Assembly (NCBI RefSeq): GCF_029962835.1
Contig: NC_080582.1
Location: forward strand, 74,086,177 to 74,150,176
DNA from: Magnolia sinica
Taxonomy: Eukaryota; Streptophyta; Magnoliopsida; Magnoliales; Magnoliaceae
Length of the DNA stretch: 64,000 nucleotides
Direction: 5' to 3'
Below the pieces are notes generated by a model. That model ran no database searches. It was not told the DNA's origin and worked only from the letters and a program-made list of their open reading frames with translations. Below are positions 56,680 through 64,000 of the stretch, piece by piece; positions within the stretch are counted from its first letter, which is position 1, and every line of letters begins with the position of its first letter. The position numbers and the translations under genes are program-made.

Positions 56680-57062
56680 ATAAACAAATCATTTCAAGTA
56701 GAAAAGGGGAATAAGATTCTAGGAAGAGAGGTAAAAGAAGGGAAAGAAGATGAGAAAGGAAAAAGAAGAAGAACAGAGGAGAAAACATTAGGGCTCTATT
56801 AAGACCCCTCTCTGTCTCTCTGAAAGGTAACACTACCAATGATTGAACCCTAGATCACTCACACACAATACACTATCACTACCAGCTCATCTAACAAGTG
56901 AGAGACCCCCTTTCTCTTTTTGAAAAGCAACTTATTGAAAATTACAAATAGGCCCTTAGCTCATCTAAAAGCCCTTCTAACTATATTCTCAGCACTCCCC
57001 CTCAAGCCAAACATAGATATCAATCATACCCAACTTGCTAAAAACACATTCTAATTGTCTTG

Positions 57063-57422
57063 CTAAAAACATATTCTAATTGTCTTAACTACTCCCTTAG
57101 TGAGAACATCAACCAACTGATTCTCAGTTGTTACAAACAATAAGCAAAGATCTTGAGAGTTAACTTGATAACAAACAGAGTGCTTGTCAACTTCAATGTG
57201 CTTGGTACGAACATACTGAACTGGATTTTGTACTTTGCTAATGGCTGCCTTGTTATCACAAAACAACTTCATAGGAGCATCCGCCTTAATTCCCAAATCA
57301 CGAAACAAAATTTTTAGCCACAATGACAAACCATGTGCCATAACCCTGTACTCTGCTTCAGCACTAGACTTTGCCACCACAGTTTGTTTCTTGCTTCTCC
57401 AAGTGAACAAATTTCCTCCCAC
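57063..57422 (-). pseudogene. Copia RNase H (minus element)
   Basis: This is an open frame with LFTWRSKKQTVVAKSSAEAE, then YRVMAHGLSLWLKILFRDLG, LFCDNKAAISKVQNPVQ and RTKHIEVDKHSVCYQV. It is a standard copia RNase H C-terminus ending near the polypurine tract. A 25-bp tandem duplication (57036-57060, 57061-57085) adjoins its end. Confidence 0.85.
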
Positions 57423-57429
57423 AAAAGTA

Positions 57430-58400
57430 TAATATCCTATAATCGACTGTTTGTCATCTACACCACTAGCTCAATCTACATCAGTCTAGGCCTTTATGCA
57501 TGGATGGCCATGATCTGCAAACAAAATGCCCTTTTCAGAAGATGCCTTCAAATATCTTAAGATTCTTTCAACTGCCTACAAGTTAGGAACCTGTGGGGCC
57601 TGTATAAACTGACCCACCACATGTACTGCATATACTATATCAGTCTTGTGAGAGAGAGAAGTTAGCCAACCAACTTCTAATGCATCTCTTTGTTCAGTAA
57701 CAATTCTCCCTCACTTCGACTCAGCTTATGATTCGGATCAATAGGAGTCTCTGCTGGTCGAGAACCTAGCCTACCGATCTCCTTCAGTAAGTCTAAGGTA
57801 TACTTTCTCTGAGATATAAACATACCCTTCTTTGATCAAGCAACCTCTATACCCAAATTTTTTTTTTTCAGACTTCCTCGATCCCTAATCTCAAATTCTT
57901 TTGCCAAAACTTTCTTCAAATTTTGAATCTCCAAAGAATCATCTCATGTCGCCATAATATCATCCACACAAACAATCAAAGTAGTAGTCAACTGAAATCG
58001 CCTCCTCACAAAGAGAGTATGGTCAGCGTGACTCTGGGAATAACGAATCCTCTTCACAACTTTACTAAACCTCTTGGACCAAGCCTGATGAGATTGTTTA
58101 AGTTCATAAATAGACTTCTTTAACCTATAAAGCTTTCCTTCACTGTTGGGGAACTTGAAATCAGGTGTAGCCATATACACTTCCTCCTTCAAGTCTCCAT
58201 GGAGAAATGCATTCTTCACATCTAGCCAATACAACCAAGAAAAATTAGCCAAAAATGACAGTAGAACCCATATGGAGTTCATCTTAGCTACAGGTGCAAA
58301 CATTTCCTTGTAGGCAATCCTATATATTTGAGTATACCCTAGCAACAAGCATGACTTTATATCTTTCAATCGACCCATCTACCCTCATCTCTTCCATCAT
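57430..58400 (-). pseudogene. Copia reverse transcriptase (minus element)
   Basis: The open part 58378-57944 has YKEMFAPVAKMNSIWVLLSF, LDVKNAFLHGDLKEEVYM and LYRLKKSIYELKQSHQAWSK. It then has LIVCVDDIMAT, where the catalytic Y-V-D-D is C-V-D-D with both Asp kept. Downstream (57943-57430) RT is stop-rich but shows KEFEIRD, TLDLLKEIG and PIDPNHKL. Confidence 0.82.
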
Positions 58401-58799
58401 AACCTCACACCACTTTACTTCCTAGAATTTAGAAGGCAAAGAACTAGAAGAAACAAAAGATAAGAAGGAATGATAGAAAGGAGACAAGGCCATATATGAA
58501 ACAAACTTTGATATAGGATGCAAAGTAGACAGACTCTTTCCTTGGAGTAAGACCAGGGGAGCATTATCATTAGAGAAGAAGGAAGTACAAACAAAGGAGA
58601 ATGATTACGCAGTTCTAAGGAATCAAAATTTAGTGAGTGGGTGCATTGAGGCGATCACCCCCTTTTGGCATCTTTTGTATACTTGTGGTTCATTTGCCTG
58701 TTAGTGTTGGGCTGCATTAGTAGTAGCATTGGCAGACCACCTTAGACTTATTGGAGCAGCAACCGACGGACTCAAAAGAACGGGAATAGGAAGGAGATA

Positions 58800-59585
58800 A
58801 ATTAGAGAAGGATACCTCTCTTCCAACTCACTAAGCTCCCTATGAAGAAAGGCAAGATTATGAGAAAAATAAGGCATGGCCTAAAAAAAGTGACATCTAT
58901 ATTGACAAAATGTTTCCCAAACACAAGATCAAAACACTTGCATCCATTTCGTGTGGAAAGATACACCCTAAACGGCTTTTGGATCAAACTTGGTCCGATT
59001 TAGACCCAGGACATGAACAGAACACATGGTCAACTCGAGGTGGAATAATAAAAGACTATTGATTCGGAAAAAAAAGGACTTGATGTGAGGACTTCAACTT
59101 AAATACCTTGAATGGCAGATGACTAATAAGATGGGTGGTGATAAGTAGTACATCAACCCGAAAATGCCTTGAAACATGTATCCCTATCAAGAGGCTCTGA
59201 GTAATTTCAAGAAGATGATAATTCTTCCGCTCTACCACTCCATTCCATTGAAAAGTGTATGGACAAGAGCTTTGTTGAATCCTCACGTACTCTTCTTAAC
59301 AGCCCTATAATTCACCTTCAAAGTATTCTCAAGCATTATCTAACCAAAATATTTTTATTTTCTTATCGAACTGGGTGAGTACCATCTTATGACACCTTTT
59401 AATATATGTAATACTTCATTACGAGCCTTCATGCGATACAACGAAGTACAACAGAAGAAATCATCGACAAAAGAAATGAAATATGTAGTCCTCCATGGAT
59501 ACAATGGGAGTAGGTCCCCACACATCAAAATGAATAATGTGTAATGAAAACAAACTTTTATTCAAACTCGAGGAAAGAGTTTATC
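58800..59585 (-). pseudogene. Copia integrase (minus element)
   Basis: HFDVWGPTPIVSMEDYIFHF (first Asp; about 59530-59475) is followed by degenerate sequence. The Glu region is NGVVERKNYHLLEITQSLL near 59240-59185, then HVSRHFRVDVLLITTHLISH. The second Asp block is not clear. The trace stops at the plus-strand copia LTR. Confidence 0.68.
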
Positions 59586-59603
59586 TGTGTTTAGATATAA
59601 AAT

Positions 59604-59781
59604 TGTAAGGACCATTTTGTAATAAAGAGGGGCTTATATATAATTTTCTTTTTAATAAAATCAAGAGAAGAGAGTTGACGCCCCAACTCTCTCCATTTTT
59701 CTTCTATCTTCTTTCTCTTCCTTTCTCATCTTTTCCTCTCTTCTAATCTTTCAATCCTAGCAATTATCACTCACATTTTAC
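59604..59781 (+). mobile_element. 5' LTR and primer site of copia A
   Basis: A short LTR of about 178 bp starts TGTAAGGACCATTTTG, carries TTATATATAA (59633-59642), ends in a pyrimidine-rich U5, and is followed by TTGGTATCGGAG (59782-59793), an initiator-Met-type PBS. The exact end is uncertain. Confidence 0.65.
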
Positions 59782-60379
59782 TTGGTATCGGAGTAAGATC
59801 CAAGCATTGGTTGGAGGTCTTTTGGGTTAGATCAAGTGCTAACATCATCATGTTGTACGGGTGAGACATTAGCAGTGTAGCTTCGACTAGGTCCCCTTAA
59901 TGGAGAAAAGTATAGCATTCAAAAGAGGATAATTTTAGAATATCTTTTTTTTTTTGGGGTGATTTTTGTAGCATTTATTGGTGTATGTATTTGATGGTTT
60001 TTTCTTCAAAATAGAGAATGCTCAAAACCATGGACCTTTTTGAATTTCTTGCTCATGCATTTCTAGGAGAGTTTTTCTAGAGATTTTTCATTGCACACGG
60101 GTTTGGTGCATCTAACCATTTGCCACCTCTAGAAACAAGAATCTTATTGTTTCAATCAAACTTAAGAGAGTTGTGATGAAATTAAAGTAGGGTGTCGTAT
60201 AACCCAATTTTGGTCAGACTTCCTATTTTATTTTATTTTTGAGCTCTCTTGATCTTCTGAAGAATATTTTTTGCTACTCATTGAGGGCTATTTTATGGAA
60301 AGATATCAAATTCTAATTTCGGGAGCACAAGTTCATTTGTTTCCAGGGAATCAAGTTCCATTCCTACTATAGCGACAAT

Positions 60380-61770
60380 CCTAGTGCACAAATGACAACT
60401 TTGAAGTTGGATGGCACGATTTTCCTTGAATGGACTCAATCCGTCAAGATGTATATCAGCGAGTAAGAAAAACTAGGGTATGAAAATGGTCAGGTTAGAG
60501 AACCAACTATGGACGATTCCTCATACGATAAGTGGGAACAATAAAATTTGATGTTGATGTCTTAGTTGCTTAATTCCAGGCAACCTCATATTAGTAGAGA
60601 TTTTTTTTTTTTTTTTTTACTACCACAGACAACCAAAGAAATCTGGGATAAAGTTACCAGCGACAAAATATTGCTTGTGTCTATCAGTTACGCTAGGAGA
60701 TTGCTACTATGCATCAGCAAGAGAAGTCTGGCTCCATATTATTCCACTCTTCAGGGCCTATGGGAAAAGTTGGATCACTATCTATTATTACCATAGGATA
60801 TTAATGCTGATAGAGAGAGACATCAAAACAGGTTGAACAAAACTGAATATTTTAATTTTTGGCTATGTTGAATTTTAAATTTGAGTTGACCCATGTGCAG
60901 ATTTTGGTAGAGATGAGCTTCCAACATTAGACTAAGTTTATTCTTTAGTAAAGAGTGAAAAAGCAAGAATAAGGCCTTGCAACTAATTCCTTCTAACAAT
61001 GATCATTCAAGTCTTGCAATCTCTTCTGATCCCCCTAGGGGGTGAAAAAGGACCCAATCAGAAGAATATGGTGCATGATGAGAAGGGGAAGTAGAAATGT
61101 GACCATTGTGGAAAAGCTGACATACATGGGAGACTTGTTGGGATCTCCATAATTGACCAGCGAGTTCAACCACCCTGGACAATCGTCTTCATCTAGTGAT
61201 CTTGTTGCTACATTTGCTTCTCATTCCTCAGGTAGTTAATTCTATATCTCCACCTCCCTCTGGGCACTCTTAACTTCAAACAATTTATCTTTCCTGGACT
61301 TGAGAATGCCTCCACAATCTACTTTCCAAACTAAAAGGTCCATATGGTTCTACTTCATTTACAAAGCTAGGTATCCATGCGTCTGCTAACCTTGTTAATC
61401 ACCTTCATCCAATCCATATTGAATCATTGATTCAGGCGTGTCAAATCAAAAGATAAGCCCGTCATTCATTTTTTATTCATGTCAGTCTATCATCTAGAAG
61501 GGATAAAGTGAGAGTTATTGATGGATCCCTATCTTCCAATTCTGAAAAGGGTGATATCAATCCTAATGATTACTTATCTCTGTCCTCTGTGCTTCGGGTT
61601 CCAAATTTATCCACAAATTTACTATCTATTAGTAGTCTTACCAAAAGTTTGAATTGTTGTGTAACCTTCCTTCCCACACACTGTGTTTTCTAGGACCTAG
61701 TGACGAGGAAAATGATTTTAGTGTGGCCTTTCTAACTTCTGGATGTCTCTGGTTCTCATTCAGCTTTACA
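60380..61770 (+). pseudogene. Copia A gag to pre-integrase
   Basis: The gag begins QMTTLKLDGTIFLEWTQSVK (about 60385) and continues NLMLMSWLL-like, TTKEIWDKVTSDKI and LYSTLQGLWEKLDHY-like words, with a T16 tract at 60602-60618. A decayed zinc knuckle lies near 61095 (CDHCGK-like). The GAG-pre-integrase is open at 61508-61693, with RVIDGSLSSNSEKGD and LSSVLRVPNLSTNLLSISSL. The coding trace is lost at about 61770, before integrase, where another LTR-like segment begins. Confidence 0.75.
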
Positions 61771-61809
61771 CTTGAGTAGTAGTCTTTATACGGAGTCATA
61801 GGGATGAGG

Positions 61810-61961
61810 TGCCTTTTATCTGTTCTTTTATATGTCCTTTTGTGTGTGTGCATATTCTCAGTGTTTGGTGCTCTTGTGGAGCACCTTATTGTAGCTCTGA
61901 TATTATAATAAAAGGTTGTGTGGGGTTGGTTGCCCTAACAATACAAGAACATATTCTCTAA

Positions 61962-62021
<60 letters not shown>

Positions 62022-62075
62022 CTCCTCTCTCTTCCATTCCTTTCTTCTTCTTCCTCAAATCTTAGCAACTCGACT
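61810..62075 (+). mobile_element. Probable LTR segment of copia B with (CT)27
   Basis: A region with TATTATAATAAAAGG and a long CT microsatellite (61964-62018) is followed by CTTGGTAATAGAGCCC (about 62076-62091), a degenerate primer-binding site. The left boundary is not fixed. Confidence 0.5.
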
Positions 62076-62689
62076 TGGTAATAGAGCCCAAAGACACTCA
62101 AGTTGATTGAAGCTGTAGGAGCCAGCTGACGACAACAACTGTACGGCTGATGTCAGCAAGTGTACAAACGGTACAAACAGTTTTGCATTGGGAAGAACAT
62201 GATTTGATGCATAACGATTTTAGAGGAATTATTGTGAGTTTTTTCCCCCTGATTTTTTGGCCTGACTCGAGGCGTGTTTGGGCCATTTTTCGAGTCTAGC
62301 GGAAAAACCCCAAATCATCGTTATTAAGAGATTTCTTCCAATTTGGTATCGATTTTTGAGGATTTCTTCCTATGGATGATCAATTTTATCATATGATGGC
62401 ATCCATTGCAGTTTTTCTAACCAGAGAGTGTTTTTGGACATACACCACAAGATCTGGTGTATTCTTAAGGTGCCCCCTTATCATTTTATGATAGAGTGTT
62501 GTGTTTGTGCAAGCTTCTTTGTGAAGTTCCCCACTGGATCTTGAGTTCTCTCCTTCCTGGACCCATAGCCCTTTGTTTAGAATCTATGTTGTGTGGGAAT
62601 CTATCTCATTTAGTTGGGTGATTGTCCTTCTCTCTTGAGCACCTTCATAAGTGTCGTGTTGCTCCCGTTTAGCGTCTGTGGAGCATATG

Positions 62690-63233
62690 GATGACAAAAT
62701 ATCTTCCGAATCTGGTGCGGGGTTTTTGGAATCACACCCCTGATGGCAATAATTATTTGCAACAGGCTCATTCTGTGAAATTATTTTTGGGAGGAAGAGG
62801 TTGATTTGCCTACATATTAGATGATGCCCTAGAACCTACAGATGTGCATTACAAAACTTGGACCAAGGAGAACTACCAAGTCATGGTTTGGTTACTTAAC
62901 AATATGGATCCGTCTGTCAGTAACTTCGTTAGGCTTTTATCTTTTGCAAAAAAGATATGGGATACCCTGCATGACATGTATTCAGAAGCAAGGAATTTAT
63001 CAAGAGTTTTCAAGTTGATTTCAGATATCGGCAGGTTCCAACAGGATTCCCAATTTCTAAAGGAGTACTTTTCAATCCTTCGAGGTATGTGGGATGAGTT
63101 GGATCTCTATCATCCACTTCCGTCCGAGTGCAAGAAAGATCATGATCTTGTTTGTAAACAACGGGAAGAAACCCGCAACATGCAGTTTCTTTCCGGACTA
63201 AACTCGAACGACATTGATGTATCTTCTAAAGTC
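62690..63233 (+). pseudogene. Copia B gag
   Basis: This is a UBN2-type gag: NNYLQQAHSVKLFLGGRG, YILDDALEPTDVHYKTWTK and VMVWLLNNMDPSVSNFV, then KIWDTLHDMYSEARNLSRVF. FSILRGMWDELDLYHPLPSE and MQFLSGLNSNDID follow. It is open from 62844 to 63236. Its end is fused to integrase sequence by a deletion. Confidence 0.82.
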
Positions 63234-64000
63234 TAAAAATGAAGTGTTTAATATGTTTAAAATATTTTACAATGAGGTGGTTACCCAATTTCAATGCCTT
63301 ATCAAAGTTCTACACTTTGACAATGGGGGTGAGTACCTGTCACATGCCTTCCTGTCTTTCTTGCAGGACCATGGTATTCTGTCTCGTATTTTGTGTTCAC
63401 GCACCCCTCAACAAAATAGTGTGGCTGAGCGAAAGATCCATCATCTTCTTGAAGTCACCCGTGCCCTATTATTTGGTATGAGTCTTCTTAAATGTTTCTG
63501 GTATGATGCCTTGCTTACTACTATATTTTTTAATTAATCGCATTCCATCTCGAATACTGGCTCAAAAATCTTCATTTGAAATTTTGTATTCTCGCGATAA
63601 ACCCTTTCTTTTATCCCCTAAAGTGTTTGGATGTACATGCTTTGTTCAAATTCTCGATGGTACCAATGACATGTTGAGTCCACGGGCCACAAAATGCATC
63701 TTCTTAGGTTACTCTAGATCACAAAAGGGGTACAAATGTTATGACCCACGGACCAGTAAGAGATATATATGCCGATGTGACATTCTTTGAAGACCTTCCG
63801 TACTTCTCTGATAAAGGGAGATCTTTACAGTCCTCTTCCAAGTCAGGGGGAGCATGTGCAATCTACCTCTATACCCCTTCCTGCCTCTTGTCTTAATGAT
63901 GCTCCCACTCCTGTCTCAAAGCCCATTCTTGTGTATCATTGACGGACTAAATCCACCACCGCTCAGCTGCCCCTCATCTCATCTGCTTTGGCTAGTGGCT
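63208..64000 (+). pseudogene. Copia B integrase, running off the window
   Basis: MYLLKSKNEVFNMFKIFYNE starts inside the core. The second Asp is in HFDNGGEYLSHAF and the Glu in TPQQNSVAERKIHHLL, and the first Asp (D-V-W-G) has been deleted. After a frameshift near 63530, INRIPSRILAQKSSFEILY, VFGCTCFVQILDGTNDML and TKCIFLGYSRSQKGYKCYDP complete the C-terminus. The linker toward RT continues to the window end. Confidence 0.83.

Larger units (their letters stand above)
56680..59590 (-). mobile_element. Ty1/copia element, 5'-truncated (minus)
   Basis: On the minus strand, integrase, RT, RNase H and a 3' LTR follow in copia order. The gag, protease and 5' LTR are missing. The coding trace stops at about 59585, next to the plus-strand copia LTR at 59604. 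The 3' LTR starts at about 57002 after the purine tract TTGAGGGGGAG and runs to about 56680; its end is not fixed. Many stops are present. Confidence 0.72.

Noticed and set aside
1..64000. tRNA, rRNA or small RNA genes
   Set aside because: No cloverleaf, rRNA or snRNA signature was recognised by eye. The TGGTATC words are retrotransposon primer-binding sites, not tRNA genes.

Overview
This is nuclear DNA from a flowering plant. The evidence is nested LTR retrotransposons with initiator-Met-type primer sites, plant DNA-transposon families (hAT-, Mutator- and Harbinger-like) and spliced exons of a plant formin. The fold-back MITEs full of 'GTGGACCACACC' and 'GGGCCCACC' blocks remind me of magnoliid-type genomes, but that is an impression only. 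Nearly everything is mobile-element debris; the one host gene I can support is the 3' end of a formin (minus strand, 49622-54113). Two CRM-type chromovirus bodies plus a third solo LTR would suit pericentromeric DNA.

Layout. 1-10835: the right part of a CRM-like Ty3/gypsy element (plus strand) whose pol is split by two solo LTRs (938-5827 and 6533-7843), each with target-site duplications (TSDs). 10836-29526: a Tork-like Ty1/copia element. The CRM copy sits in its 5' LTR, a MITE sits in its protease motif (12193-12550), and a full-length 13.1-kb Tekay/Del-type chromovirus sits in its RT region (14152-27288, TSD GGTAT). The Tekay element carries an extra ORF upstream of gag and a stray integrase fragment inside gag. 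29527-36172: non-coding DNA with a hAT-like MITE (30898-31466) and a long-TIR Mutator-like element (33118-35481) packed with fold-back MITEs. 36178-44604: a second, full-length CRM-like element (minus strand, TSD CACTA) with a 913-bp hAT-like element in its 3' LTR. 44610-48003: LINE 3' ends with RNase H-like domains and a possible SINE.

49622-54113: three C-terminal formin exons whose reading frames join exactly. Their 4.06-kb intron holds a Mutator-like MITE (TSD TTGAGAATA), which itself holds a CRM-family solo LTR (TSD CAAAA). 54937-55700: more fold-back MITEs. About 56680-64000: three degenerate copia elements, one minus and two plus; the last is a deletion derivative that joins gag directly to integrase.

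No element looks autonomous: every pol has stops, frameshifts or lost catalytic residues. The nesting gives a relative order. The Tork copia came first, then the CRM copy, the Tekay element and the MITE inserted into it, then the solo LTRs into the CRM copy. Boundaries with a TSD are exact; others are approximate. Statements about identity come from reading by eye, not from computed alignments.
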